NCBI RefSeq assembly: GCF_022549675.1
Contig: NZ_JAKZGR010000012.1
Location: 109,933 to 173,932, forward strand
Reading direction: 5' to 3'
Length of the DNA: 64,000 nucleotides
Source of the DNA: Belliella kenyensis
GTDB taxonomy: Bacteria; Bacteroidota; Bacteroidia; Cytophagales; Cyclobacteriaceae
The position numbers were made by a program, and so were the translations under genes. A model generated the notes under the pieces. The model was not told the DNA's origin, searched no databases, and saw nothing but the letters and a program-made list of their open reading frames with translations. Shown here one piece after another: positions 46,382-56,288 of this stretch; position 1 is the stretch's first letter; every line of letters begins with the position of its first letter.

Positions 46382-49300
46382 ATGTATAACTACTTTACAA
46401 AACAAAAAACCAAAGCACTGTTTATCATTGCTTTAGCATGGACAAGCATAACTTTATGCCCCATATCATCTGCATTTGCTCAAGCGACAAATGCGACTAT
46501 CTCTGGACTAATTTTAGATGATAGCAAGGAGCCTCTCATAGGTGCCAATGTTTTGGTCAAAAATGAGTCCACTGGATTTGAGGCAGGAACAATCACAGGT
46601 TTAGATGGGAGATTTCAATTGCAGCAGTTACCCCTTGGAAAACCCTACACGGTGACTGTAAGCTATATTGGGTTCAACACTCAAAAACTGACAGGCTACC
46701 AACTCAATCAAGGTGATAGAATCAATGTAGAGATCACCATGGAGTATGGAAGTAGTGACCTGTCTGAAGTAGTCGTCACTGGCGATAGCTTCAAAAATCA
46801 AGTGGATAAATTAGGAGCAGTGACAGCCATTGATTCTAAGCAAATCAAAAACCTACCGACAGAAGGTAGAAATTTTACAAACTTGACTGCTCTCTCACCA
46901 CTCCAAGGTGGAGGAGGACTCAACTTGGGAGGACAACGAAGAACTTCCACCAATGTCACTTTGGATGGTGTAAATGCAAGAAATCAATTGACCGCAGGGG
47001 AAATAGCACGTGGTCCCTATACGGTATCTATTGAAGCCATCAGGGAGTTTGAAGTAGCTACCAACTCCTATGATGTCACTCAAGGGAGGCAAGCTGGTGG
47101 AGCGCTGAATGCAGTCACCAAATCAGGCACCAATACACTCGAAGGCTCAGCTTTTGCATACCATAGAAATGACAACTTAGCTAGCCCATATGATATTAGA
47201 GGAAACGAAAGAGAAGTGGTATTCAACAATACCCAGTGGGGCTTTAGCCTAGGCGGACCTATTATAAAAGATAAAGTACATTTCTTCACTGTATTTGATA
47301 GACAAGACGCTGGAGAGCCTGTTTTCATCGGTGACATTCGAAACGAAGACGATGAATTAAGGCTTAGAATTAGAAAAGATACTTTGGACAAATTCGTAGA
47401 TGTAGCCCGAAGGCTTTATGGAGTAGGTTCAGAGCAGCAGCTAGGAGAATTTTCCAGAAAAACGGTAGCCAACACCTTCTTTGCAAGGATAGACTGGCAA
47501 ATCAACAAAAGAAACAAATTGACTATCAGAAACAACTACACTGACTGGTCAAATCCATTTTCAGTAAATGACAATACTGCGATCAATTTAGCAGAAGTTT
47601 TTGGAGACTTCTCATCAAAGGAAAATAGCCTTCTAGTATCCTTGAGGTCTATTGCCAATGCAAATACCACAAACGAACTAAAAGTCCAGCTTCAACATGC
47701 TGAAAGAGGTTTTACTGTCAATGGGCAATTGCCGTCCAACAACATGCCTAGAGCAATCGTCAGGGTGGTTTCACCTTTTCCAACCGAAAACAATCCAAAT
47801 GCCATACAAACAACAAATGTTCAAATTGGTGGACAGCGATTCCTGCCAGAAACCAATCTTGAGCAACAAATCCACATCGTAAATACCACTTATACCCAGC
47901 AAGGGAAATTCAACTTCACTTTCGGTACAGACAATATGGTGACCTATTTAGAAACATTGCTAAGTAGTGAGCAAAATGGAAGATTTTTTTACAATAGCTT
48001 AACAGACTTCGAAAACAACAACCCATTTCGATATGCCAGAGAGGTGCCACTGCAAGGACTTCCGATCGTGAAGCAAACCGTTGTAGACCTTTCACTTTTT
48101 GGTCAAATGGAAGTAAATCCTCATAAAGATGTCAACTTGGTGGCAGGATTGAGGTATGATGCGACGATGTTTATGAATGAGGCTGCTTTCAATCCCACTG
48201 TATCCAATGAGCTTGGCATTAGGACAGACAATAAGCCAGCTGATTTTAGAAACCTCCAGCCTAGAATTCAAGCGACATGGGACATTAAAGGAAAGAATAC
48301 AGATGTATTGAAATTTGGTGCGGGTATGTTTGCCGCGCAGCCACATTATTATGCTCAAGTGAACAACATACAAAACTCAGGAGTGATGCTTGCAGCCATA
48401 GATGTACAAGGAGATTTGGTTCCTGAGGCTGACTTTATCGGCTATAGAAATGGACTCGAGGCTCCGGGGATTCCAGAAGGTGCAGACTTTATCTCCACCA
48501 TCAATAGCGTCGCTGATGATTTCAGGGTTCCAAATACATTCAAGGCAAATTTAAATTATAACAAGCTGATTGGTGATAGATTTAGAATCGGCGCCAACGT
48601 GATCTACTCTTACACCTTCAATAACTATGTCTATTTGGAAAGAAACATGGTCGATGATCCATATTTCAGGCTTTCAAATGAAGGAAATAGAGGGGTGTTT
48701 GTTCCAGCCAATACAATTGGGTCTAATGGGCAGACCAATTGGTTGAATTCAAGAAAGTCTAATAATGTCGGAAGAGTACTTGAATTGAATTCCGACGGGG
48801 AAGGATATCAATACGCTTTGATTCTAGATGGTAGTGTAAGGCTTGGAAAGGATGGCTACATTACTGCCTCATACACTTTCAATCAGGCTTTCGATAATAC
48901 ATCATACAATTGCTGTGTAGCCAATACATCCACTTTCCTTCCTGTAGTAGATGACTCTAGGAAATTGAATTGGGCGTATTCAGACAATCAATTTAAACAT
49001 AAAATAGTCTTGAATGGAGCTACTCCAACTTGGCGTGGATTTACAATGGGGGCGACGTTGATAGGAATAGGTGGATCAAGATATTCTTTCTTGGTATCTA
49101 ATGGCTCGCTTCAAGGTGACTTCCCATTGAACAACGCACTTGCTTTTGTATTTGATCCAAACAATCCAGACACCCCACAAAACATCAGAGACGGGTACAA
49201 TGCGATTCTAAATGACCCAAACACTTCTGAAAGTACCAAAAAATATTTGAGAGAAAGCTTTGGAAAAATAGCCGATAGAAATGGAGGAGAAAATCCAATG

Positions 49301-49573
49301 TTCTACAACCTTGACCTCAGACTATTGAAAAACATAAAAATAGCAGGTTCTCAAAGAGTGGAACTGTCTGCAGATGTATTTAACTTCATGAACATGCTCA
49401 ATAAAGACTGGGGTGTAGACAATAACCTCAGCAGCAGTAGAAACCTACAAAGCATCAGGGGTTTTGACCAAAGCTCTCAACAATACATCTATAATGTAGA
49501 ACAAGGAGTTGGAATTCTGCCTATTAATGGCACTCCTTGGAGGATTCAGCTAGGGCTTCGGTATTCTTTTTAG
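46382..49573 (+). CDS. Oar-like TonB-dependent receptor
   Basis: The 1063-residue outer-membrane receptor has a signal peptide (about 1-33), a carboxypeptidase-regulatory-like Ig domain (about 38-125) and a plug with SEVVVTGDSFKNQVDKLG and LPTEGRNFTNLTALSPL. A long barrel ends in GLRYSF. The text LGGQRRTSTNVTLDGVNARNQ and NAVTKSGTNTLEGSAF is typical of Oar-like proteins rather than SusC; no SusD partner is present. It is energised by TonB; the ligand is unknown. The following Crp-like regulator and PhoD-like phosphatase suggest a phosphorus-source uptake unit, which is inference. Confidence 0.9.
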   Translation: MYNYFTKQKTKALFIIALAWTSITLCPISSAFAQATNATISGLILDDSKEPLIGANVLVKNESTGFEAGTITGLDGRFQLQQLPLGKPYTVTVSYIGFNTQKLTGYQLNQGDRINVEITMEYGSSDLSEVVVTGDSFKNQVDKLGAVTAIDSKQIKNLPTEGRNFTNLTALSPLQGGGGLNLGGQRRTSTNVTLDGVNARNQLTAGEIARGPYTVSIEAIREFEVATNSYDVTQGRQAGGALNAVTKSGTNTLEGSAFAYHRNDNLASPYDIRGNEREVVFNNTQWGFSLGGPIIKDKVHFFTVFDRQDAGEPVFIGDIRNEDDELRLRIRKDTLDKFVDVARRLYGVGSEQQLGEFSRKTVANTFFARIDWQINKRNKLTIRNNYTDWSNPFSVNDNTAINLAEVFGDFSSKENSLLVSLRSIANANTTNELKVQLQHAERGFTVNGQLPSNNMPRAIVRVVSPFPTENNPNAIQTTNVQIGGQRFLPETNLEQQIHIVNTTYTQQGKFNFTFGTDNMVTYLETLLSSEQNGRFFYNSLTDFENNNPFRYAREVPLQGLPIVKQTVVDLSLFGQMEVNPHKDVNLVAGLRYDATMFMNEAAFNPTVSNELGIRTDNKPADFRNLQPRIQATWDIKGKNTDVLKFGAGMFAAQPHYYAQVNNIQNSGVMLAAIDVQGDLVPEADFIGYRNGLEAPGIPEGADFISTINSVADDFRVPNTFKANLNYNKLIGDRFRIGANVIYSYTFNNYVYLERNMVDDPYFRLSNEGNRGVFVPANTIGSNGQTNWLNSRKSNNVGRVLELNSDGEGYQYALILDGSVRLGKDGYITASYTFNQAFDNTSYNCCVANTSTFLPVVDDSRKLNWAYSDNQFKHKIVLNGATPTWRGFTMGATLIGIGGSRYSFLVSNGSLQGDFPLNNALAFVFDPNNPDTPQNIRDGYNAILNDPNTSESTKKYLRESFGKIADRNGGENPMFYNLDLRLLKNIKIAGSQRVELSADVFNFMNMLNKDWGVDNNLSSSRNLQSIRGFDQSSQQYIYNVEQGVGILPINGTPWRIQLGLRYSF

Positions 49574-49623
49574 ATCCTGTCAAAAATAAAAATCTCAAAG
49601 GCTTGCTTTAAGTTTTGGTTAAG

Positions 49624-49668
49624 ATTCAGAAAGAGTAGCGGAATATTCAATACTCTTTCTGAATTTTA
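49624..49668 (+). terminator. Terminator after the receptor gene
   Basis: The 14-bp perfect stem attcagaaagagta (49624-49637) / tactctttctgaat (49651-49664) is followed by T. It separates the receptor from the next gene. Confidence 0.85.
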
Positions 49669-49679
49669 TCAAAAAAAGC

Positions 49680-50339
49680 ATGGACATCTTATCATATTTT
49701 CAACAAACCCTCACAAGAGAAGAAGCGAGTAATCTGATCAAGGAGGTAAATTTTCGAAAAGGAGAATATGTCTATATGCCTCCCATCAAACCAAATGAGA
49801 TGTTTCAAATAATATCAGGGGCTATCAAAATTGGAACATATACTGAAAAAGGTGAAGAGGCCTGTTATGATATTTTGTTTCAAAATGAAGTATTTGGAAA
49901 TCTTCGGTATCTCAATGGTCAATTCTTTGAGTTTGCAAAAGCGCTGACTGACTGTAAAATCATCTGTTATGAATTGTCATTTTACAAAAAGATGATAGTC
50001 CATGATCCATTGATCTCAGACTGGTTTAATAAAACGACCATTCAACGATGGTGTAAAATGGAAACAAGACTGTATAGATTCTGTACCCTGCCAGCAGCAG
50101 ATAGAATCAAAGCGCTTTTCGCTGAATTCGACCACATCATAGTGATCTCTAAATCAAAGAAAGTGAAAATATTGGATCTCCTACACATCGTAGACATTGC
50201 CCAAATGACAGGAATATCAAGACAGACCGTATCAAAACTACTAAAGTCATTTGATGAGAGCTCAAAATTGAAAACAAACAAGCTCCAACATGACTCAACT
50301 ATTCTAATGGATAAGAAACTTATCCATCACCTTGCATAA
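49680..50339 (+). CDS. Crp/Fnr family transcriptional regulator
   Basis: The 219-residue protein has a cyclic-nucleotide-type beta roll (about 20-120, with FRKGEYVYMPPIKPNEMFQIISGAIKIGTYTEKGEE). A helix-turn-helix at about 160-195 reads IVDIAQMTGISRQTVSKLLKSFDE. The turn between the domains and the basic recognition helix are intact. The ligand is unknown. It lies between the receptor and the PhoD-like gene and probably controls one of them; it is 26 bases ahead of the latter. Confidence 0.85.
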   Translation: MDILSYFQQTLTREEASNLIKEVNFRKGEYVYMPPIKPNEMFQIISGAIKIGTYTEKGEEACYDILFQNEVFGNLRYLNGQFFEFAKALTDCKIICYELSFYKKMIVHDPLISDWFNKTTIQRWCKMETRLYRFCTLPAADRIKALFAEFDHIIVISKSKKVKILDLLHIVDIAQMTGISRQTVSKLLKSFDESSKLKTNKLQHDSTILMDKKLIHHLA

Positions 50340-50365
50340 ACAAGAAAAAAAACGCACCAAAAACC

Positions 50366-51379
50366 ATGTACAATATATCTAAAAAATTCAATATCGGGAT
50401 TTTAGTCTCTTTGACTCTCCTATTAGTCAGCACAATGGCTTATTCCCAAGAGGTTCAAAGAATCGCTTTTGGGTCTTGCAATAAACATGACCTTCCACAA
50501 CCCCTCTGGAATCCAATAATAGAAGACTCGCCTGAGGTATTCGTCTGGCTCGGAGACAATGTCTATGGAGACACTCATGATATGAACCTCCTTAAGCGTA
50601 AATATGATGCTCAAAAAGCTATAGAAGGATATCAAAAACTTCGTCAAACTGCAAAAATCATAGGTGTATGGGATGACCACGATTTTGGTATCAATGACGG
50701 AGGAAAACATTACGCTCAAAAAGAGGCATCCATGCAACTGATGCTAGATTTTCTTGATGAACCCAAAGATAGCCCCAGAAGATCGCAAGAAGGTGTATAT
50801 GGTGCATACGAATATCATCATGGAGAAAATTCAGTGAAAATTTACCTTTTAGACGCCAGGTATAGTCGAGATACCCTTTACAAAGAAGATGGTCAATATC
50901 TGCCAAACTTAAGCGGGTCTGTATTAGGTGAAGAACAGTGGACTTGGCTAGAAAAAGAACTAAAAAATAGTAAAGCTGATGTCAACATCATTGCGTCTGG
51001 AATACAATTCATACCAACAGAACATCCTCATGAAAAATGGGAAAACTACCCCAAAGAAAGAGAGAGACTATTTGATTTGATTCATTCTTCTAAAGTGAAA
51101 AACCCAGTTCTCTTAAGTGGAGATAGACATATCGCTGAGATCTCAAAATTAAAAGATAGCAGATTCACTAAGGGTCTTTATGAGATTACTTCTAGCGGAA
51201 TGACTCATGTGTGGAAAAGCTACAAAGAAGAATACAACCCATACAGGGTATCTGGATTAGTCGCCTCTCTTCATTATGGGTTGGCCTCCATTGACTGGAA
51301 AAACAAGCTTATGAATTTTCAAATAAAAGGTGAAAAAGGTCAAGTTTACATAGAACAGACAATCCAAATATTGGATTAA
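50366..51379 (+). CDS. PhoD-like metallophosphatase, secreted
   Basis: The 337-residue protein has a signal peptide (about 1-27, ending AYSQE) and the PhoD/metallophosphatase fold. Metal-binding motifs in order are RIAFGSCN, VWLGDNVYGD, GVWDDHDFGIND (D and H ligands), an ASGIQFIPTEHP segment and LSGDRHIAEIS. It should hydrolyse phosphodiesters or phosphomonoesters outside the cytoplasmic membrane. It is shorter than classic PhoD and close to the PhoD-like family of Bacteroidota. It ends the receptor-regulator-phosphatase group. Confidence 0.88.
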   Translation: MYNISKKFNIGILVSLTLLLVSTMAYSQEVQRIAFGSCNKHDLPQPLWNPIIEDSPEVFVWLGDNVYGDTHDMNLLKRKYDAQKAIEGYQKLRQTAKIIGVWDDHDFGINDGGKHYAQKEASMQLMLDFLDEPKDSPRRSQEGVYGAYEYHHGENSVKIYLLDARYSRDTLYKEDGQYLPNLSGSVLGEEQWTWLEKELKNSKADVNIIASGIQFIPTEHPHEKWENYPKERERLFDLIHSSKVKNPVLLSGDRHIAEISKLKDSRFTKGLYEITSSGMTHVWKSYKEEYNPYRVSGLVASLHYGLASIDWKNKLMNFQIKGEKGQVYIEQTIQILD

Positions 51380-51382
51380 AAA

Positions 51383-51421
51383 AACTCTCCATGAAGGGAA
51401 AATCTTTCTTCATGGAGAGTT
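51383..51421 (+). terminator. Terminator after the phosphatase gene
   Basis: The 14-bp perfect stem aactctccatgaag (51383-51396) / cttcatggagagtt (51408-51421) has an 11-base loop. The remaining roughly 270 bases before the next gene hold nothing recognised. Confidence 0.85.
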
Positions 51422-51689
51422 CATTCACTCCCATCCGCTGACTTGACCCAAATATTCATCCCTCGATCAGTCCCATAGCGATCTATGACACGTATTTCAT
51501 CTTTTATTTATTTCATTTTTTTGAGCATACCAAGTTACAATTTAACGATAACACCCATCAATATACTTATCATCTTTTTAATTTTAAAGGTACTATGTCA
51601 ATTTTTAATTGAAATATGAATAAAAAACATGGGAATAAGCATAATTGGAACGATTGTTGAAAGTCAAAAGACAAAAAAACCAACAACCT

Positions 51690-51929
51690 ATGCTAACTAT
51701 CAACAACAAGCCAACCAACATTCTACCCTTAGTATCCTTCGGTGATAAAGACGATCAAGATGTAGACAAAAGATCCAATAGAGATACACCAGGAGAATCT
51801 GAAGGTGCTCGTCCTCCAAAAAAAGAAGAGTATAAAGAGCGTCAAAGAAAAAACGATAAAGAGAAAGATGACGGGCTAGGAGAGGATCAAAAAGTAGATA
51901 ATGAAGAAAAGGATAAAAATAAGCGCTAA
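51690..51929 (+). CDS. Small, extremely charged protein of unknown function
   Basis: The 79-residue protein starts at the ATG at 51690; an upstream TTG frame is unlikely. After a short hydrophobic start (MLTINNKPTNILPLVSFGD), over half of the residues are K, E, D or R, so it is probably disordered. No family was recognised. It precedes the pirin gene by 45 bases and may share its promoter. Similar short charged proteins occur as stress-related or nucleic-acid-binding factors, but nothing here proves that. Confidence 0.5.
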   Translation: MLTINNKPTNILPLVSFGDKDDQDVDKRSNRDTPGESEGARPPKKEEYKERQRKNDKEKDDGLGEDQKVDNEEKDKNKR

Positions 51930-51974
51930 TTTTTCCTTAAATTAACTTTTTCAAAGGCAAATAAGGAATCTAAC

Positions 51975-52856
51975 ATGTCAAATATTAGCTTAATCATTGA
52001 AGAGCGTGCCGCCAATATTGGGAATTTTATGGTCGGCAGGCTTCTCCCTTTCAGGCAAAAAAGAGCCGTAGGTCCATTTGTATTCATAGATCACATGGGA
52101 CCAGTCAAAATGAGCGAGCGAGAAAACATGGAAGTATTGCCCCATCCACATATTGGCCTTTCTACGCTTACTTTCTTGTTTGATGGAGCTATTATGCACC
52201 GAGACAGCATTGGAAGTGAAGTAGAGATCCAACCTGGCGCAGTCAACTGGATGACGGCTGGTAGCGGCGTGGTGCATTCTGAAAGGACGCCAGAAAGATT
52301 GCAAGACTCCACCAAAAGTCTTCATGGACTTCAAATCTGGGTTGCACTACCCAAAGAGCTAGAAGAGACGTCTCCATCATTTACGCATATAGATGCTAAC
52401 CAAATCCCGAAATGGCAAGATGGAGATGTACGCTTCAAGCTCATAGCTGGTGAAGCCCTAGACAAAAAATCTCCTGTCCCAGTACATAGCAAGCTGTACT
52501 TCATAGAAATCAAAAGTCAAAACGCTACTAAGGTAAGCATTGGTGACAAGCTCTATGGGGAAAGTGCACTATACATACTTGAAGGCTCCATTTCGAGTGA
52601 AGGAAATGAGTATGGGCCAAAGCAAATCCTTATTGCCAAAGATGCAAAACTCTGCGAATTTGACATTGGTGAGCATTCCACTGTTTACATTTTTGGAGGC
52701 GAACCTTTTCCAGAGGAAAGATACATCGATTGGAACTTTGTCTCTTCGAGCAAAGAACGTCTTGCAAAGGCTAAGGAAGATTGGGTCAATCAGAAATTTC
52801 CGAAAGTGGTAGGTGAAACAGATTTTGTCCCTTACCCTACTTTCAAAAAGTCTTAA
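51975..52856 (+). CDS. Pirin family protein
   Basis: This 293-residue bicupin pirin has the N-terminal signature ANIGNFMVGRLLPFRQKRAVGPFVFIDHMGP at about residues 13-43. HPHIGLSTLTFLFDGAIMHRDS and GAVNWMTAGSGVVHSE hold the metal-binding histidines. The C-terminal cupin half is present. Bacterial pirins bind iron and some have quercetinase activity; the role here is unknown. Length is typical. It is followed by a small acetyltransferase gene. Confidence 0.93.
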   Translation: MSNISLIIEERAANIGNFMVGRLLPFRQKRAVGPFVFIDHMGPVKMSERENMEVLPHPHIGLSTLTFLFDGAIMHRDSIGSEVEIQPGAVNWMTAGSGVVHSERTPERLQDSTKSLHGLQIWVALPKELEETSPSFTHIDANQIPKWQDGDVRFKLIAGEALDKKSPVPVHSKLYFIEIKSQNATKVSIGDKLYGESALYILEGSISSEGNEYGPKQILIAKDAKLCEFDIGEHSTVYIFGGEPFPEERYIDWNFVSSSKERLAKAKEDWVNQKFPKVVGETDFVPYPTFKKS

Positions 52857-52914
52857 AAGTCAGCTCACATTTTTGCTTTCAACATATTAATACAAGACAA
52901 AAACATCCAGAACC

Positions 52915-53193
52915 ATGGAAATAGAACAAATCAACCACGAATCAAAAGGGTACTTCAAGGCCATAGATGACGGAAAAGAAGCTGGCAGAATGACTTATTC
53001 TTGGGCAGGTGAGCAGCGGATCATCATAGACCACACAGAAGTAAATCCTGCATTCAAAGGTCAGCATGTGGGCAAGAAGATGCTTATGACTGCCGTGGAA
53101 TTTGCCCGAGAGAAAAATATTAAAATCTTACCCTTGTGCCCTTTTGCTAAAAGCGTATTTGACAAAACACCTGACATTCAGGACGTCCTTTGA
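52915..53193 (+). CDS. Small GNAT-type acetyltransferase (YjdJ/NATD1-like)
   Basis: This 92-residue minimal acetyltransferase has AGRMTYSWAGEQRIIIDHTEVNPAFKGQHVGKKMLM, the acetyl-CoA-binding core, at about 22-57. The tail PLCPFAKSVFDKTPDIQDVL is diagnostic for the YjdJ-like GNAT family. The substrate is unknown. It follows pirin by 58 bases and may be co-transcribed, and it converges with the TolC gene. Confidence 0.88.
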   Translation: MEIEQINHESKGYFKAIDDGKEAGRMTYSWAGEQRIIIDHTEVNPAFKGQHVGKKMLMTAVEFAREKNIKILPLCPFAKSVFDKTPDIQDVL

Positions 53194-53206
53194 GTCTTAA
53201 TTGCCT

Positions 53207-54526
53207 TTATTCTCCAATAGCAAACTTCAACTGTAACTCTTGAAAGTACAGGGTATACCTTGCTTGTGCATAGTCAGATTGTGCAGTGACTAATTGCTGA
53301 TTGGCCTGCGCCAAATCTACAAAATTACTAACTCCCAATCGAAAACGCTCTGAGATAGCTTCATAGGCAACTTCGGCTGCTTCTAATTGTACCGCTGTGG
53401 CATCTTTCCTTTTTACAGCAGCCTTCATGCCTTGGTAGGCAAGTTTTACTTCTTGAGAAATCACCCTCTCTATTGCACTTCTATCCAGCTGCTGATTCAT
53501 GTATTCTACCTTTGCTCTTGTGACTTGCGTCTTGTTGTCAAAATTATTGAAAATTGGAATGTTAAGATTCAAGCCGATCACTCGCTGCGGGAAAATATTG
53601 AAGAATTGATTGCTAAAAGTCCTGTTATCCAAGGAAGTATAGAAGGTATTGTAATTGAAAAAAGCGCTTAATTGAGGAAAATAAGCTGTCCTAGACATTG
53701 CCAAAAGACTTCTATTTCCCTTTTCCATCTCCTGCTGTTGTTGTAAATCCTTTCTCGTAGCCTTTGCATTCTCATAAAGCTCCTCGAGAGGAAGACTAAT
53801 CCACTCAAGTTCATCCACATCAAGTGCTATAGGAGTTAACTTTGGTAGTATTTCGGATTCTAGCTGAAGGCTTTCTGCCAGAACCCATCGGTTGGTCTCC
53901 CAATCAAGCTCGGCATCCAACAAAACAGTCTCTAATCTAGCAACTTCTGATTGCTGATTATAAAGATCTGCCAATGTCCTGAGTCCAACATTTACAAAAC
54001 CTTCAATCTGAGAGAGTAACTGTCTTTGATTTTCCAGGTTTTCCTTAGCAATCCTCACCAACTCCTCGCTAAGTAGGGCTTGAAGATATTGTTGGGCTAT
54101 CGTATTATAGACAAGCTGCCTGTTTCTTTCTAACCCTAATTCACCTGCCTCTTCAAAATACTTTCCTGCTCTTGTCAAATGATGCTGACGAAAGGCATTG
54201 AATACCGGCATACTAGCATTGATGCTTCCAGAGACGATCGAGTTGACCTCATTGGTTACGATAAGCTCTCCCTCTACTTGCTGAAACTGCTGACCAATCT
54301 GTCTGAAATTTGAATTTGAAAAATTCAATCTAGGTAAGTAATTCATCTGCGCATTCAATCGCTCCATTCTAAGCACTTGTTGCTGATTGAGAAGTTTTCT
54401 ATAATCTAGCTGCCTTTCCAATCCGATCTCAACCGCTTCCTCAAAGGTCAGGACAAGCTCTTGCTGGGCCATACCACTTGGCACATACATCATCAAGAGC
54501 AACAAAGTAAATATCAATATTCTCAT
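53207..54526 (-). CDS. TolC-family outer membrane efflux protein
   Basis: The 439-residue protein has a signal peptide (1-20) and two TolC-type OEP repeats of long coiled helices and barrel strands. It begins with LTFEEAVEIGLERQLDYRKLLNQ and continues with the periodic Q/A/L-rich helices. It forms the outer-membrane channel of an export system. Its start overlaps the ABC ATPase stop by four bases, so the two form a translationally coupled pair. No membrane-fusion protein gene is next to it. Confidence 0.9.
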   Translation of the reverse strand: MRILIFTLLLLMMYVPSGMAQQELVLTFEEAVEIGLERQLDYRKLLNQQQVLRMERLNAQMNYLPRLNFSNSNFRQIGQQFQQVEGELIVTNEVNSIVSGSINASMPVFNAFRQHHLTRAGKYFEEAGELGLERNRQLVYNTIAQQYLQALLSEELVRIAKENLENQRQLLSQIEGFVNVGLRTLADLYNQQSEVARLETVLLDAELDWETNRWVLAESLQLESEILPKLTPIALDVDELEWISLPLEELYENAKATRKDLQQQQEMEKGNRSLLAMSRTAYFPQLSAFFNYNTFYTSLDNRTFSNQFFNIFPQRVIGLNLNIPIFNNFDNKTQVTRAKVEYMNQQLDRSAIERVISQEVKLAYQGMKAAVKRKDATAVQLEAAEVAYEAISERFRLGVSNFVDLAQANQQLVTAQSDYAQARYTLYFQELQLKFAIGE

Positions 54527-55197
54527 AATGCCATATCCTTATCAATTCTACCATCCATCATTTCTATCAATCTGGTGCCATAGTCAGCATTTTCACGGGC
54601 ATGAGTGGCTTGAATGATGGTCATCCCTTCTTGATTGAGTTCTTTGAAGATCTCCATGATTTCTTTGGCTTGTACAGAGTGGAGATTTCCCGTAGGCTCA
54701 TCTGCTAGCAGAACCTTAGGCTTCCCAGCTATGGCCCTCGCAATACCTACTAGCTGCTGTTGTCCTCCAGATAGCTGCTCTGGAAAAAGGTCTTTTTTAG
54801 CCACCATATTGAACCGATCTAGTAAGTCTGCAATGATGCTCTTACGCTCAGAACTAGACACATTTCTGTAAAGTAAAGGAGTCTCTATGTTTTCGTAGAC
54901 AGTCAGCTCGTCGATCAAGTGGTAGGCTTGAAAAATATACCCGAACTCTGACTTGTGAAGTGCCCCTCTTTGCTTTGCTTTCATGGCATTCACGTCCTTT
55001 CCGTCAAAACTATAGCTCCCTTCAAAATCCTCGTCCAACATTCCGATGATGTTCATGAGGGTAGACTTTCCCACTCCTGAAGGTCCCATCAGCGTGACAA
55101 ATTCTCCTTGTTGGATTTTGATATGGATACTTTGTAAGATAAATATGCGCTGGAAGCGAGATTCTATATACTTGTCAATGCCATTGAGTTCTATCAT
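54523..55197 (-). CDS. ABC transporter ATP-binding protein (MacB/LolD type)
   Basis: The 224-residue ATPase has Walker A GPSGVGKST at about 39-47, the Q-loop in EFGYIFQAYHL, signature LSGGQQQ, Walker B VLLADEPTGNL and the switch histidine in QATHARENADYG. The subfamily (MacB/LolD/FtsE-like) works with FtsX-type permeases. A suitable permease lies 1.56 kb upstream at 56758-59169, with the minisatellite and an opposite-strand gene between. TolC lies directly downstream. Probable exported substrates are peptides, toxins or lipoproteins. Confidence 0.93.
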   Translation of the reverse strand: MIELNGIDKYIESRFQRIFILQSIHIKIQQGEFVTLMGPSGVGKSTLMNIIGMLDEDFEGSYSFDGKDVNAMKAKQRGALHKSEFGYIFQAYHLIDELTVYENIETPLLYRNVSSSERKSIIADLLDRFNMVAKKDLFPEQLSGGQQQLVGIARAIAGKPKVLLADEPTGNLHSVQAKEIMEIFKELNQEGMTIIQATHARENADYGTRLIEMMDGRIDKDMAL

Positions 55198-55475
55198 TGT
55201 TTTATTTTTTCAATTCTTTAAGCCTAAATTCAAAAACATGTTATTGTAGTTTTCTCAATCTTTCATTTCCATTGTTATGCCATAAAAAACCTCCCTATTT
55301 GGAAGATTAATGCCATTTTTTAAAATTTCCCTGCTTAATCCCCGAACACCTTTGTCCGCCAACGGACGAAAATAGCTTGTTCTCAAAAAAATCTTAGTAT
55401 CACTTTTGTCAAGAACTTAAAGTTTATTTCAAATCATTATATTAGTGCAACCTTTTGAATCTTGATAATAGAAGA

Positions 55476-56045
55476 ATGACTAATCAAAGAAAATCAAAAT
55501 TTTGGAACGATAGTAACAAGCTGGTAAGCTTTTCTGCCATATTGATCAGTGCGGTCAGTTTGTTTATCCTTATTTATCAAACCAGTCTGGCAAGCAAGCA
55601 ATTTGAATTGGAGCAAAAGCAACAGCTTGCTTCTGTTATGCCTTATTTACAAATTTTCCAAGGATACAGCAGTGAAGAAGATTTTGTTTATTTAAAAAAC
55701 ACAGGGCTTGGCCCCGCATTTATCAAACATGTTCGGATGAAATATAATGATGAAATTTTTGAAAATATGGATTACCTTGGGCTTTATAGAAAAGTAAAAA
55801 AAGAAGGAAATCATCCAGACCTTATTATCGAAACCAATTCTGTTACAGAAGGTATGGTGATTTCACCCAATGACATATTGGTATTACTAAAAGTGTATTC
55901 ACTTGAAAATGAAGACGCATGGACAGATGTGTTATTTGGAAAAAAAGTAGAGATGGAAATAGAGTTTGCATCTATTTATGATGAGAGGTGGCAAGTATCG
56001 GGGACTTTCTCTGTCCCTGTTAAAGTTAAGGATTTTGAGGATTAG
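55476..56045 (+). CDS. Single-pass membrane protein of unknown function
   Basis: The 189-residue protein starts at the ATG at 55476. One transmembrane helix lies at about residues 15-36 (LVSFSAILISAVSLFILIY), then a soluble extracytoplasmic or cytoplasmic domain. The domain, with YLKNTGLGPAFIKHVRMKYN, is beta-rich. Proteins like this are common orphans near repeats. It lies opposite to, and between, the two halves of the ABC export system. Confidence 0.6.
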   Translation: MTNQRKSKFWNDSNKLVSFSAILISAVSLFILIYQTSLASKQFELEQKQQLASVMPYLQIFQGYSSEEDFVYLKNTGLGPAFIKHVRMKYNDEIFENMDYLGLYRKVKKEGNHPDLIIETNSVTEGMVISPNDILVLLKVYSLENEDAWTDVLFGKKVEMEIEFASIYDERWQVSGTFSVPVKVKDFED

Positions 56046-56204
56046 TCTTAGATTGTAGATTGTAGAAGTTTTTAGGATTTTGTACGCCTAGAGACTACTT
56101 TGTACATTGTACTTGGTACTTTGTACCTTATCTGTCCATCTTTACGTTAACTCACTACGTCTTCACCTATATTCTTTCCAGCCTAGATTCATGCATCCAG
56201 TTTT

Positions 56205-56288
56205 GTCGGTCGTGCCTATGGCACTTTTACATTTGAGCTTTCCCTAGGTTAAAACCCAAGGCTAAGATGTCGGTCGTCCTTACAGGAC
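56205..56288. repeat. Pair of REP-like hairpin repeats
   Basis: Two copies of gtcggtcgt are each followed by a small hairpin: gtgcc-tat-ggcac (56213-56225 region) and gtcct-tac-aggac (56276-56288 region). A related tctacc-cata-ggtaga hairpin follows near 56380. They are degenerate intergenic repeats; no gene lies in 56046-56424. Confidence 0.45.

Noticed and set aside
46382..49573. SusC-type polysaccharide receptor
   Set aside because: No SusD gene follows and the plug text is Oar-like.
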